Shown: positions 1 through 9,449, counted from the stretch's first letter. The stretch is 64,000 bases of DNA from Pacificoceanicola sp048553275 (GCF_048553275.1 NZ_JBLZMW010000002.1:186001-250000), one strand, 5' to 3'. Numbers and translations are program-made. Notes: a model not told the origin generated them from the sequence alone.

Positions 1-577
1 CTTTATGGGTGATCGCCCGGACCGACGGGCGGCGGCGGACCTCCTGAAACAGCCCGTGCAGGGCCTGAACGTGCTGCCGGAACGCGTCCAGATCGTGAAT
101 GGCGCGCGCGCCGGTCTCCCCCTGCGAGACCAGCTTGTCCAGCCAGTTCAGATGCCCGATGGGCCGAAACGGCGCATCGCGGCGGGAGGGGGCGTGGAGC
201 GCGGCAATCCAGGCCCCTGCGCGCGCCATCAGGCGTTCGGCCTCCGCCGGCTGCGCCTGTGCCAGCAGCGTGCCAAGGTCTTGACCGCCGCAGTCCGCCA
301 TCACCATGACGCGCTGCGCGGCGTCGAACTGCAGGACCTGTGGTGCGCGAAACAGGCCATCGCAGAGCTGCTCCGAAACGGCGGCTTGCCGCGCCGCCTG
401 TGCGATTGCCTTGTCTCGTTGCTCCTCGGGCCAGAGTTTGACGACAAGGGGGCGGGGGCCGCCGGTTGCGCGCAACACCGTTCTGCCGGCGCCCTGACCC
501 AGCGGGCTCAGCGACCCGGTCCAGCCCGGCCAAAGTGTCCTCAGCGCGCTCCGGGCGGCGATTTCCGCCTGGTTCAC
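1..577 (-). CDS. Phosphotransferase (APH/choline-kinase fold), 3' end outside window
   Basis: This is a partial gene: 192 codons are visible and it runs off the left edge. The GTG start (577-575) overlaps the TGA stop of the upstream penicillin-acylase-family gene in a GTGA arrangement, so translation is probably coupled; no separate ribosome site is seen. The protein shows a kinase N-lobe lysine context (PLVVKLWPEE), a hinge-like ADCGGQDLGTLL, and ends in AITHK, which matches the start of the HxDxxxxN catalytic loop of aminoglycoside-phosphotransferase-like kinases. The catalytic Asp therefore lies just outside the window. The substrate cannot be inferred. The family call is from motif spacing; the start is supported by overlap only. 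Confidence 0.7.
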   Translation of the reverse strand, partial: MNQAEIAARSALRTLWPGWTGSLSPLGQGAGRTVLRATGGPRPLVVKLWPEEQRDKAIAQAARQAAVSEQLCDGLFRAPQVLQFDAAQRVMVMADCGGQDLGTLLAQAQPAEAERLMARAGAWIAALHAPSRRDAPFRPIGHLNWLDKLVSQGETGARAIHDLDAFRQHVQALHGLFQEVRRRPSVRAITHK

Positions 578-3036
578 GGCTTGGTCAGCCGGGTGATCCC
601 GACGGAGGCCGCCCGGGCCAGATCCACGTCCAGCGACATGGGGATGTATTCCCCGCGCCGCCAGAGTTGTCCGAGGTCGTCGTAATGCCGCGACAGAAAG
701 TGGCCGGACTGGCCCGTGGCGCTGATGAAGACAGAGCTGTCGGGATCGGCAAAGTCGTAGATGCCGCGATAGCCTGCCGCGTGGACGTTCTCGAACGGCG
801 CATCCGGATCGCCAGAGGTGCGCCCGCGCATCAGCGTGTTGTCCCCGCCGGAGGTGCTTTGATGGATGTTCACGAAATAGCGCAGCACCGGCACATCGCC
901 GAGCACCGTGTGATCGTGGACCGCTTGATGCGCGTCGCCCCAGCGCAGGCTTTCGAGTTGATTTCCGTAGGTCTCGTCGATCCACAGCAGCGCATCGTCG
1001 AGCGCAAGGCGGGCGATGTCGGAACAGGTTTCGGTCCGCGCGGAGCGGATGATGTCGCACCACGCGCTGGCGCCGTTCACATTGCGATAGACCCGTTCAA
1101 GGAAAAGCGGCTCGATGTGGTTGTAGACATCGGCCAGCGGACCGAGATCGTCACGGATCAGCCGCTCCTGCAGTGCGCGCACCCAGGCCGAATAGATCAG
1201 CGGTTCGGGCATATGTTCGTTCATCTCGCCGTTCCAGTCGGCGAGCAGCGCGAGGGCGCGCTGGCGCTGGCGTTCGGGCGTGCCGTCCGGGGCGGCCTCG
1301 CCGGTGAACCACAGATCGCGCCCGATCAGCGGCAGCAGGGTACGGGCGGTGATCGACACCGTATCAAGCTGGGCTTCGATGAAGCTGTCGCGGGTGTGCA
1401 CCTGCCGGCCCTGCATCAGCGCCTTCCAGCGCTGCACCCGCTGGCTGTCGCCCCAGTCAAAGCTGACGTGGCGGGGGAAGGGGGCGTCGGTGATCTTGTT
1501 GTTGGTGTTGCCGACGATGCCGCCTTCGGGGGCGAGGAAGGCGGGATTGGCGGAATAGGGCAGCATGCCCTGCCAGCGATTCGCGGCAATCCAGCCGGGG
1601 CTGGGCATGCGGCCCTTGCTCTGGTGGTTCGGATCGCGCGACGGCTGGACGCCGATCATCTGCATCGCAACGGTGTCCGCGTCGATCAGCGTGAGGTTCT
1701 GCGAGGGCGCCACGTGCTTGCGGCTGGCCTCGATGGCCTCTTCGACCGAGCCCGATGTCATCAGGCCGATCCCGGCGCTCATCGACGTGTCCTCTCCGGA
1801 CAGCGCGGTCCAGGCCAGCGAGACCACATGCCCCGGCGGCGTGATGGCGTCGAGATTGAACACCGCACGCGGCAGTACCGGGCCGTTCTGCGTCCAGCGC
1901 AGGGTGACCGTGGCGGGCGTATGGTCCTTGATCGTGATGATGCTCTTGCGGGTCTCGAAGCGGGCAAAGCCGTCAGGGGTGCGGTATTCTTCGGGGTTCT
2001 CGGGGTTCAGCTCTTCGATGTAGAGGTCCTGATCATCCAGATAGGAGGACGTCAGACCCCAGGCGAGCTGCTCGGAGCGGCCGACCATGACCAGCGGCAT
2101 ACCGGGAATGGTGCCGCCGATCACGCCGCCAGAGGTAAGCTGAAGCCGGGCAAGATACCAGATCGAGGGGGCAGTCAGGCCGAGGTGCGGGTCATTGGCC
2201 AGCAACGTGCCGCCCCCTGCCGAGCGCGAGGCATCGGCGGCCCAGGCGTTCGACGCACCGGCCAGGCCGCGCGGCGGCGACGCGGGCAGGAAGGCCTGCC
2301 GCGTCTGGTTCGGGGTAAAGCGGGGCAGCGGGCCGGGCACGAGGCTGGCATAGCCGGGCAGGGCGGCCACGCCAGTTCCGGGCATGTCGGGCAGGATATC
2401 GGAAAGACGGTCGGCGTCGGGGATCAGCAGCGAGGTGCGGGCGCGCAGAACCTCGTCCCGCAGATGGCCGCTGAGCTGGAAGGCCATGAGCTTGGCGAGC
2501 GCGATGCTGTCGGCGGGCTTCCACGGGGACAGGGGCGCACCGAACATGAAGAATTCCGGGGCTCCGCGGCCCTTGCCGCCCTGATTGATTTCTTCGAGCC
2601 GGGCATTGACCCCGGCGCTATAGGCCTCCAGCGCGTCGAGCGTGGCAGGGTCCTGATGCGCGACCGATTGCACCGCAAGCGGGTAGAGATCCAGCCGCCG
2701 CATGAGCGTGTCCGTCTCGATCGTCCGGGTGCCGAAGATCTCCGACAGCCGCCCCTGCGCCGTGCGGCGCAGCAGGGTCATCTGCCACAGGCGGTCCTGC
2801 GCATGGGCATAGCCAAGGCCAAAGAAGGCATCCCGGTCCGAGAGGGCCATGATGTGGGGCACGCCGGCGTTGTCGCGAATGATCTCGATGTCGCCGGTGA
2901 TACCGGCCACCGGCATCGTCTTGTCATAATCCGGCAGGGAGCGCGAGGCGAGGTAATAGACCATGAGGCTGCCCAGCACGGCCATCACGATCGAGAAGGT
3001 GACCAGCCGCAGCAGCCAACGGAACACAAGCGCCAT
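574..3036 (-). CDS. Penicillin acylase family (S45) N-terminal-nucleophile hydrolase
   Basis: 820 residues, full length for peptidase family S45. A membrane segment or signal anchor lies at about residues 8-28, so the enzyme should face the periplasm. RDNAGVPHI (about 54-62) is the conserved N-terminal strand of the alpha chain. ASNAW at about 261-265 contains the Ser that becomes the N-terminal nucleophile of the beta chain after self-cleavage, followed by LLANDPHLGL typical of the family. Such enzymes hydrolyse amide bonds of penicillins, acyl-homoserine lactones or related N-acyl compounds; the natural substrate here is unknown. It is transcribed with the phosphotransferase downstream. Confidence 0.88.
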   Translation of the reverse strand: MALVFRWLLRLVTFSIVMAVLGSLMVYYLASRSLPDYDKTMPVAGITGDIEIIRDNAGVPHIMALSDRDAFFGLGYAHAQDRLWQMTLLRRTAQGRLSEIFGTRTIETDTLMRRLDLYPLAVQSVAHQDPATLDALEAYSAGVNARLEEINQGGKGRGAPEFFMFGAPLSPWKPADSIALAKLMAFQLSGHLRDEVLRARTSLLIPDADRLSDILPDMPGTGVAALPGYASLVPGPLPRFTPNQTRQAFLPASPPRGLAGASNAWAADASRSAGGGTLLANDPHLGLTAPSIWYLARLQLTSGGVIGGTIPGMPLVMVGRSEQLAWGLTSSYLDDQDLYIEELNPENPEEYRTPDGFARFETRKSIITIKDHTPATVTLRWTQNGPVLPRAVFNLDAITPPGHVVSLAWTALSGEDTSMSAGIGLMTSGSVEEAIEASRKHVAPSQNLTLIDADTVAMQMIGVQPSRDPNHQSKGRMPSPGWIAANRWQGMLPYSANPAFLAPEGGIVGNTNNKITDAPFPRHVSFDWGDSQRVQRWKALMQGRQVHTRDSFIEAQLDTVSITARTLLPLIGRDLWFTGEAAPDGTPERQRQRALALLADWNGEMNEHMPEPLIYSAWVRALQERLIRDDLGPLADVYNHIEPLFLERVYRNVNGASAWCDIIRSARTETCSDIARLALDDALLWIDETYGNQLESLRWGDAHQAVHDHTVLGDVPVLRYFVNIHQSTSGGDNTLMRGRTSGDPDAPFENVHAAGYRGIYDFADPDSSVFISATGQSGHFLSRHYDDLGQLWRRGEYIPMSLDVDLARAASVGITRLTKP

Positions 3037-3169
3037 TTCCCTTGCCCTTTTCTTGCGCTAACACGAGGGGTGAAACGGGCTTAGCCTGCCCTTGGCCCGA
3101 TGCCAAGGGGCGCGGGCGGCGGATCATTGCACAGGCCGCCCTGGTTCGAAACTAACAGGGAGAGACAGA

Positions 3170-4042
3170 ATGGCAAAGGTTGCATTCCTCGGGTTGGGAG
3201 TGATGGGGTATCCGATGGCCGGGTATCTGGCGAAGGCGGGCCACGAGGTGACGGTCTATAACCGCACGGCGTCCAAGGCGGAGGCCTGGGTGGCCGAGCA
3301 TGGCGGCGCGATGGGGGCGACCCCGCGAGAGGCGGCGCAGGGCGCCGATTTCGTCATGTCCTGCGTGGGCAATGACGACGATCTGCGGGGCGTCTGCCTC
3401 GGGGCGGATGGGGCCTTTGCGGGCATGGCGTCGGGCAGCATCTTTGTCGATCACACGACCGTCTCCGCCGAGGTGACGCGGGAGTTGCATGGCGCGGCGG
3501 CCGAGGCGGGCATTGCCTTTGTCGATGCGCCGATTTCCGGCGGTCAGGCGGGGGCCGAGAACGGCGCGCTCGTGGTCATGTGCGGCGGCGAGGAAGAGGC
3601 CTACAGCAAGGCGGAGCCGATGATCGACGCCTATGCCAAACTATGCAAAAGATTGGGAGAATCCGGCGCGGGGCAGCTTTGCAAGATGGTCAATCAGATC
3701 TGCATTGCCGGGCTTGTTCAGGGGCTTTCGGAGGGGCTGCATTTTGCCGAAAAGGCCGGCCTCGACGGTCGGGCCGTGGTCGATGTGATCGGCGGCGGCG
3801 CGGCGGGATCGTGGCAGATGGTCAACCGTTACGAGACGATGATCGACGATCAGTTCGAGCATGGCTTTGCCGTCGACTGGATGCGCAAGGATCTGGGTAT
3901 CTGTCTGAAAACAGCCAATGAAAACGGCGCGTCGCTGCCGGTGACGGCGCTTGTGGACCAGTTCTACAAGGACGTGCAGAAGATGGGCGGCGGGCGTTGG
4001 GACACCTCCAGCCTGATCAAGCGTCTGCGGCAGTTCGACTGA
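3170..4042 (+). CDS. NAD(P)-dependent beta-hydroxyacid dehydrogenase (3-hydroxyisobutyrate dehydrogenase-like)
   Basis: 290 residues. A dinucleotide-binding GLGVMGYPM is at residues 7-15, the substrate-binding DAPISGGQAGAENG in the middle, and KMVNQI carries the catalytic Lys of the family. This places it among 3-hydroxyisobutyrate/tartronate-semialdehyde/glyoxylate reductase-type enzymes; the exact substrate is not decidable. The ATG at 3170 is chosen over an upstream in-frame ATG at 3092 because AGGGAGAG precedes it at suitable distance and the Rossmann strand begins at once. It is monocistronic, divergent from the acylase, and ends at a strong terminator. Confidence 0.88.
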   Translation: MAKVAFLGLGVMGYPMAGYLAKAGHEVTVYNRTASKAEAWVAEHGGAMGATPREAAQGADFVMSCVGNDDDLRGVCLGADGAFAGMASGSIFVDHTTVSAEVTRELHGAAAEAGIAFVDAPISGGQAGAENGALVVMCGGEEEAYSKAEPMIDAYAKLCKRLGESGAGQLCKMVNQICIAGLVQGLSEGLHFAEKAGLDGRAVVDVIGGGAAGSWQMVNRYETMIDDQFEHGFAVDWMRKDLGICLKTANENGASLPVTALVDQFYKDVQKMGGGRWDTSSLIKRLRQFD

Positions 4043-4077
4043 GTTAACCCTGCGGTTTTCGCGGTGGATTTAAAGCA

Positions 4078-4110
4078 GCGCACGGTGGGGTTAACCCACC
4101 GTGCGCTTTT
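4078..4110 (+). terminator. Rho-independent terminator of the dehydrogenase gene
   Basis: A perfect 12-bp GC-rich stem (4078-4089 with 4095-4106), loop GTTAA, then TTTT. It sits 36 bases after the stop codon. The loop itself contains one of the GTTAA words that cluster in this spacer. Confidence 0.9.
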
Positions 4111-4115
4111 GGTTC

Positions 4116-4231
4116 GGGGCCAGATATTGGGGTGGGCCCTCACAGCGGCCACAAGGCTGTGACAGAGGTTAAGGATTGCCTGAGGGCGTTAACCGGCGTT
4201 TGGTACGATTCTCGGCGAGTTTGGTACAAAT
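4116..4231. repeat. 116-bp dispersed intergenic element, copy A
   Basis: Copy A of an element also found at 46068-46183. Both copies are 116 bp. An identical 18-base block, GGCTGTGACAGAGGTTAA, is followed about 20 bases later by a 40-base block with about 37 matches that begins ACCGGCGTTTGGTACGATTC. The second block carries two TTTGGTAC words exactly 21 bp apart (4199 and 4220). The surrounding spacer 4043-4302 holds six GTTAA words, four of them as GTTAAC. The stretch 4232-4540 contains no gene I can support. The function is unknown; a regulatory-protein array or a mobile element remnant are both possible. Confidence 0.7.
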
Positions 4232-4539
4232 AAGGAATTTGTTAAGAGCGTTGTGGCGGGCGCGATGGCGCTTTTCCGTCCGCTGGCCGGAAAAGTGGTT
4301 AACGGCAGGATTTCGAGTATTTGGAAAGAGAAGAAGCGGGGGCGGGGTCCTCGATTTTCTGGCCTGCCGATTTTTGGAGGATGGGCAGGGGGCGACTGCG
4401 TTGAGCGGAGAGGCTTTGGGCCTTGCGCTATGCCGGGGCTGCGGGTTGGGTTTTTCGTGCGATGAAGTGAAGGGAAAGCCGGAATGAGTAGTCAGCGAGA
4501 GACGGCAGACGCGGTGTTGCGCGGATTGGGGCAGGGATG

Positions 4540-5420
4540 ATCGGGCGGTCGGATGTCGCGGCGCCGTCAGCCCGGCCGTGTCGGATGCGGCTTGATTTCG
4601 TGAGTCACGGCATCCGGAACGGGCGCGGCATCTGGCGGAGCGCGATCATGGCCCTGCGCCGTGCTTTACCGCCGATCGGGAGGTGTCGACCGGGGCCGCG
4701 GATGGTGACTTTGTGATCGTGGCGACGCCATCGCGCTCATCCAGCGCCTTGCGGCGGCGGGCAGTCTGTCCTTGTGGAGAAACCGTTGGCGCGGAGGCTG
4801 GACGAGGTGGAGGCGGCGGTGCGGATTTGCGCGGCGGCGGGATCGCGCCGGGTGTTGTGTTTCAGAATCGGGCGCGGGCAGCCTTTGTGGTTGCGCGGCG
4901 CGTTCGGGGGGGGCTTGGAAATGTGGAGATCAATGCGCCGCTGTGGCGCGATCAGGCTTGTTATGATGCGTTCGGCCGGGGCGGCGATGCGCGCGATGGT
5001 GGCGGCGTGATGCGGAGGCAGGCGATTTACGGCCGCGACCTTGCGCTGAGCCTCGCCGGGCCGGTGACGCAGGTGCAGGCGATGACCGCGACCAGGCCGC
5101 TGCACCGGATGGACGTCGAAGACATGGCCGTGGCGGGACTGGGCGCGGTCGGGACCCGTGCGGTGAGCACGGCGCGCTGCGGATCGCCCGCAGGCGGACC
5201 CATGTGCATTGGCGCGACAGGCGGTGCGAGGCGCTGCCGGGCAGGGCCGAGGACTGTCCGGGAACACCGTGTGATTGCGGCTTTCGAGGCGGCGGTTGGC
5301 CAAGGGCGCACGCCGTTGGCGACCGGACCGGACGGACTGGCCTGGCAGCGGCCGATCGCGGGCCTCGAGCGCGGTTTGGCGCGGGGCCGGCCGGTTGCAA
5401 TGTCGGAGGAGCGGAGATGA
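4540..5420 (+). pseudogene. Decayed Gfo/Idh/MocA-family oxidoreductase
   Basis: No single frame is intact, but family segments appear in order across frames. From 4611 one frame reads HPERARHLAERDHGPAP and then DFVIVATPS (4707-4733), the end of the Rossmann domain. After a frame change, VEKPLARRLDEVEAAVRICA (from about 4771) is the conserved EKP region. After another change near 4855, FQNRARAAF, VEINAPLWRDQACYDAFGRG and DGGGV give the substrate domain. The C-terminal GRTPLATGPDGLAWQRPIAG ends at TGA 5418-5420, overlapping the next gene's ATG as ATGA. At least two frameshifts and in-frame stops upstream mean it cannot encode a working enzyme. The 5' limit is approximate. Confidence 0.8.
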
Positions 5421-5818
5421 GACAGCGGTTGGCGCATGTGGCGCTGGTTGTGCGCGATTATGACGAGGCGATCGCCTTCTATGTCGGCACGCTTGGGTTC
5501 GATCTGGTTGAGGACACCTATCAGCCGGAACAGGACAAGCGGTGGGTGGTGGTGCGCCCCTCGGGCGGCGGGGCGTCGATCCTGCTGGCGCGGGCCTCGA
5601 ATGCGCGCCAGGCCGAGTTCATCGGGGATCAGGCCGGGGGCCGGGTGTTCCTGTTTCTGCAAAGCGATGATGTCTGGCGCGATTATGAGGCTTACCGGGC
5701 GAAGGGCGTGCGGTTTGTGCGGGAGCCGAAGGACGAGACCTATGGCACGGTGGCCGTCTTTGAGGATCTTTACGGCACGCTCTGGGACCTGGTTGCGTTC
5801 CACGATCCACGCGTTTGA
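5417..5818 (+). CDS. VOC/glyoxalase-family protein
   Basis: 133 residues, one vicinal-oxygen-chelate module pair. The N-terminus RLAHVALVVRDYDEAIAFY contains the first metal-ligand His, and the C-terminal AVFEDLYGTLWDLV provides the usual Glu/Asp-Leu-Trp-Asp strand. Members include glyoxalases, epimerases and dioxygenases; no specific activity can be given. The ATG overlaps the stop of the upstream pseudogene (ATGA), and GGAGGAGCGGAG lies in front of it, so it was formerly translationally coupled to the now dead oxidoreductase. Confidence 0.82.
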   Translation: MRQRLAHVALVVRDYDEAIAFYVGTLGFDLVEDTYQPEQDKRWVVVRPSGGGASILLARASNARQAEFIGDQAGGRVFLFLQSDDVWRDYEAYRAKGVRFVREPKDETYGTVAVFEDLYGTLWDLVAFHDPRV

Positions 5819-6239
5819 GGCGGGCTGTCGCTCAAATACCGTGCATTGCCGCACAGGGCAGAGCGATTGGCCATTGTCAATTGGGCGCTTGTGCCGTTAT
5901 GTTGACGGTCAGGATGCCGCCCTTCTGGCTGGCTCTGACAAGTTTCGCTGACACGGATGCAGGACAAAACATCCCTGTCAGACCGATCTGGCCCCAACAG
6001 GCCGAAGTACCGTGCCCGGACCGCCACAAGCGACGGGCCTTGAATGGGCGCCCCCGACCCACGGGCCGGGCAGAGCGTCGGAGAAGAAACGCGATGAAGC
6101 GCGCGACGACATTGAGGCATGAGGCAAGGACGCAAAGCGCCCGCCATGCCCGCGCGTATCCCCTCGCATTGACAAGACACAGCACCCGCTCTCTGGCCCC
6201 ACCCGGTTTGGAGGGCGTCTTGCTGCGCATACGGAAAAC
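5819..6239 (+). promoter_or_regulatory. 421-base leader region upstream of rne
   Basis: No coding gene is supported in this spacer. A weak sigma-70-like candidate is TTGTCA (5874-5879) with TATGTT (5898-5903) at 18-base spacing, which would give an rne leader of about 330 bases. Long rne leaders are known in other bacteria to mediate autoregulation by RNase E; that role is only inferred here. Confidence 0.35.
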
Positions 6240-9200
6240 ATGGCCAAGAAAATGCTCATCGATGCCACCCACGCGGAAGAGACCCGCGTCGTGGTGGTTG
6301 ACGGAAACAAGGTTGAGGAATTCGACTTTGAGTCTGAAAACAAGCGCCAGCTCGCTGGCAACATCTATCTAGCAAAAGTCACGCGGGTCGAACCCTCGTT
6401 GCAGGCTGCCTTTGTCGATTACGGCGGCAACCGGCATGGCTTCCTTGCGTTCTCGGAAATCCATCCCGACTACTACCAGATCCCCGTCGCCGACCGGAAG
6501 GCGCTGATGGAGGAAGAGGCGGCCCTGGCGGCCGAGGAAGAGGAAGAGCGCGAGCGCCCCAAGAAGCGGCCGCGGTCCCGCACCCGTCGCAAGCCGACGC
6601 GCGCCGAGAGCACGAAGCCGGATGATGCGGTGGTGACGGCGGAGCCGTCCGGCGCCGAGGCGACGAAAGAGATCTCCGGCATGGAGACGATCGATCTTGG
6701 CGATGACGAGATCGAGTCCGGGGAACCGGGCGAGGGCCTGTCGCCGATGGAAACCGTGGGTGAGACCCCGGTGGAAGAGCCGTCGGATGTTCCGGGCGAT
6801 GCGGTTGCGGAACCTGCGGGCGAGACGCTCGATGCGGGCGCCGAGGCCGTACTGCCTTCCGAGGTTGTTGCCGAGGCGGAAGCCGAGGGTGCCGAGGCGC
6901 AGGCTGCTGATGCGGCCAGTGTCGAAGAGGCATCGTCCGACGACGACGATCACGACGACGAGGACGATCAGGAAGACGGCGGGACCGATGCCGCCGGCAA
7001 GGATGAGTCCATCGAATCGGTTGCCGATGACGACACCGAGGAAGACATCCGCCCCCGCCGCAAGCCGCGTCCGCGCCGGTACAAGATCCAGGAAGTCATT
7101 CACGTCCGCCAGATCCTCCTGGTTCAGGTGGTCAAGGAAGAGCGCGGCAACAAGGGCGCGGCGCTGACCACCTATCTGTCGCTGGCGGGCCGTTACTGCG
7201 TTCTGATGCCGAACACCGCCCGGGGCGGCGGCATTTCGCGCAAGATCACCAATGCCGCCGACCGCTCCAAGCTCAAGGCGATCGCGACGGAGATCGACGT
7301 GCCGAAGGGCGCGGGTCTGATCATCCGCACCGCTGGCGCGAAGCGGACGAAGACCGAGATCAAGCGGGATTATGAATATCTGCAGCGGCTCTGGGAGCAG
7401 ATTCGCGAGCTGACGCTCAAGAGCATTGCTCCGGCGAAGATCTATGAAGAGGGCGACCTGATCAAACGGTCGATCCGCGATCTGTACAACCGGGACATCG
7501 ACGAGGTTCTGGTGGAGGGCGAGCGCGGGTATCGCATCGCCAAGGACTTCATGAAGATGATCATGCCGTCCCACGCCAAGAACGTGAAGCATTACAACGA
7601 GCAGATGCCGCTGTTCGCGCGCCATCAGGTGGAGAGCTACCTGTCGGGCATGTTCAACCCGGTGGTGCAGCTGAAATCCGGCGGTTACATCGTGATCGGC
7701 GTGACCGAGGCGCTGGTGGCGATCGACGTGAACTCTGGCCGGGCCACCAAGGAAGGCTCGATCGAGGATACCGCGACCAAGACCAACCTGGAGGCCGCCG
7801 AAGAGGTGGCGCGTCAGCTGCGGCTGCGTGACCTTGCCGGTCTGATCGTGATCGACTTCATCGACATGGACGAGCGCAAGAACAACGCCGCCGTCGAGAA
7901 GAAGATCAAGGACAAGCTGAAGACGGATCGCGCGCGCATCCAGGTGGGCCGGATCTCCGGCTTTGGCCTGATGGAGATGAGCCGTCAGCGTCTGCGGCCC
8001 GGTATGATCGAGGCGACCACGCAGCCGTGTTCGGCCTGTCATGGCACCGGTCTGATCCGCTCGGACGACAACATGGCGCTGCAGGTTCTGCGCCAGATCG
8101 AGGAAGAGGGCACGCGCCGCCGCTCCCGCGAGGTACTGGTCAAATGTCCGGTGGCGATTGCCAACTATTTGATGAACGCCAAGCGCGAGCATATCGCCCA
8201 GATCGAGGCCCGCTATGGCATGGCCGTGCGGATCGAAGGGGATACACATCTGATCGCGCCGGACTTCTCCATGGAGAAGTTCAAGACAGCGACCCGCACG
8301 GTGCCCGATGTGCCCGCGCATGTGGTGTCGGTCGATACCTCGCTGATGGATGCGATTGACGAAGCTGCCGCTGCGGAAGAGGCCGAGGAGGCCGACGCCG
8401 AAGAGGCCGAAGCCGAGGTTCGGGAAGCCGAGACCACCAACGCCCAGAACACTGTTCAGGGCGACGACGATGGGAAACCGAAGAAGCGCCGTCGGCGTCG
8501 GCGTCGTCGGTCCAAGTCCGGCGCGGAGGGCGAGAACGGCTCTGACGAGTCGTCGGATCAGGAGCAGGACTCCGAGACCGAGACCGAAACCGAGACCGAA
8601 GAGGCCGCGCAGGCCGAGGCCCAGCCGGAAGAGGGCGAGACGCCGAAGAAACGGCGGACCCGGTCGCGTCGTGGCTCCCGCTCCAAGAAGGTGGAGACCG
8701 AGGGCGAGGCGGAGACCGCAAGCCCCGCCGAGGCAGAGACTGCTCCGGCCGAGGCCGCGGAGGCTGCGACCCCCGCAGCCGAAGAGGCAGAGGCAGAGGC
8801 CGAGGCTGCGCCGAAGCCCAAGCGGACGCGCACACGCCGGAAGAAAGCCCCGGTCGCAGAGGCCGAGGCCGGTGAGGCCGCGCCGCAGCCCGAGGCAGCC
8901 CCGGAGGCCGCGCCGCAGCAGGCGCCGGTCGCAGAAGAGGCTGCCGCACCGGCGGTTGCAGAGGCCGCAGCCGAGCCGGAGGCCGCCGCAGAGACAGCAC
9001 CAGATGCCGAGGAGGCACCGGCCAAGCCGCGCCGCACACGCCGCAAAGCGGCGGATGTGATCGCCGAGGTTGTCAGCTCTGTGGAACAGACGACTGAGGC
9101 AGAACCGGCGGCACAGGCAGAACCGGCGGCACAGGCAGAACCGGCGGCAGAGGTCGAGCCTGCAGCAGAGGCAGAGCCTGCTCCGGAACCCGTGGCCGAA

Positions 9201-9332
9201 GCCGCGCCGGAGGCGGTTGCCGAGGCTACGCCCGAGGAGGCCGCGCCCGAGCCGGAGGCGGCGCCGGTTGCCGAGACTGTCGAAGAAGAGAATGCGCCGA
9301 AAAAGCGGGGCTGGTGGTCTCTGGGCCGCTGA
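6240..9332 (+). CDS. rne: Ribonuclease E
   Basis: 1030 residues. The endoribonuclease that initiates mRNA decay and processes rRNA and tRNA precursors. The S1 domain begins near residue 37 (AGNIYLAKVTRVEPSLQAAF) and is interrupted by an acidic insert of about 180 residues (about 90-275) with an Arg-rich start, a layout seen in alphaproteobacterial homologues. The DNase I-like catalytic part includes AIDVNSGRA (Asp near 496) and IVIDFIDMD near 540. CSACHGTG near 597 is the zinc-link. From about 700 the protein is an Ala/Glu/Pro-rich scaffold with basic RNA-binding clusters (KKRRRRRRRR) and a terminal KKRGWWSLGR, likely a degradosome contact. A terminator follows 20 bases after the stop. Confidence 0.96.
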   Translation: MAKKMLIDATHAEETRVVVVDGNKVEEFDFESENKRQLAGNIYLAKVTRVEPSLQAAFVDYGGNRHGFLAFSEIHPDYYQIPVADRKALMEEEAALAAEEEEERERPKKRPRSRTRRKPTRAESTKPDDAVVTAEPSGAEATKEISGMETIDLGDDEIESGEPGEGLSPMETVGETPVEEPSDVPGDAVAEPAGETLDAGAEAVLPSEVVAEAEAEGAEAQAADAASVEEASSDDDDHDDEDDQEDGGTDAAGKDESIESVADDDTEEDIRPRRKPRPRRYKIQEVIHVRQILLVQVVKEERGNKGAALTTYLSLAGRYCVLMPNTARGGGISRKITNAADRSKLKAIATEIDVPKGAGLIIRTAGAKRTKTEIKRDYEYLQRLWEQIRELTLKSIAPAKIYEEGDLIKRSIRDLYNRDIDEVLVEGERGYRIAKDFMKMIMPSHAKNVKHYNEQMPLFARHQVESYLSGMFNPVVQLKSGGYIVIGVTEALVAIDVNSGRATKEGSIEDTATKTNLEAAEEVARQLRLRDLAGLIVIDFIDMDERKNNAAVEKKIKDKLKTDRARIQVGRISGFGLMEMSRQRLRPGMIEATTQPCSACHGTGLIRSDDNMALQVLRQIEEEGTRRRSREVLVKCPVAIANYLMNAKREHIAQIEARYGMAVRIEGDTHLIAPDFSMEKFKTATRTVPDVPAHVVSVDTSLMDAIDEAAAAEEAEEADAEEAEAEVREAETTNAQNTVQGDDDGKPKKRRRRRRRRSKSGAEGENGSDESSDQEQDSETETETETEEAAQAEAQPEEGETPKKRRTRSRRGSRSKKVETEGEAETASPAEAETAPAEAAEAATPAAEEAEAEAEAAPKPKRTRTRRKKAPVAEAEAGEAAPQPEAAPEAAPQQAPVAEEAAAPAVAEAAAEPEAAAETAPDAEEAPAKPRRTRRKAADVIAEVVSSVEQTTEAEPAAQAEPAAQAEPAAEVEPAAEAEPAPEPVAEAAPEAVAEATPEEAAPEPEAAPVAETVEEENAPKKRGWWSLGR

Positions 9333-9351
9333 TCCTTCACGGATTTTCCTG

Positions 9352-9380
9352 AAAAGGGGCGGGATTTCCCGCCCCTTTTT
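9352..9380 (+). terminator. Terminator of rne
   Basis: An 8-bp GGGGCGGG/CCCGCCCC stem (9356-9363 with 9368-9375), loop ATTT, then TTTTT; an A-tract in front extends the stem. Confidence 0.9.
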
Positions 9381-9449
9381 GCGTCTTCGAGGGCGCAATG
9401 GCCGGCCCGCCGCATGGGCGCGCGTCAAGACCTGCTTTGCCCGCCGGTG

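Noticed and set aside
466..3084. Long plus-strand open frame opposite the acylase gene
   Set aside because: It is the mirror of a gene with clear S45 motifs; its translation is Arg/Gly/Ala/Val-rich with no domain, as expected in high-GC DNA.
4043..4302. GTTAA cluster as CtrA binding sites
   Set aside because: The words do not show the TTAA-N7-TTAA spacing of CtrA sites.
4176..4487. Frame starting in element A whose first residues (RRLVRFSAS) match a frame at 46110 starting in element B
   Set aside because: The match reflects the shared DNA repeat; downstream sequences are unrelated and neither has a ribosome site or domain.
6369..9428. 1019-codon minus-strand open frame opposite rne
   Set aside because: Leu/Arg/Gly-rich translation without motifs, caused by the repetitive codon pattern of the RNase E scaffold region.
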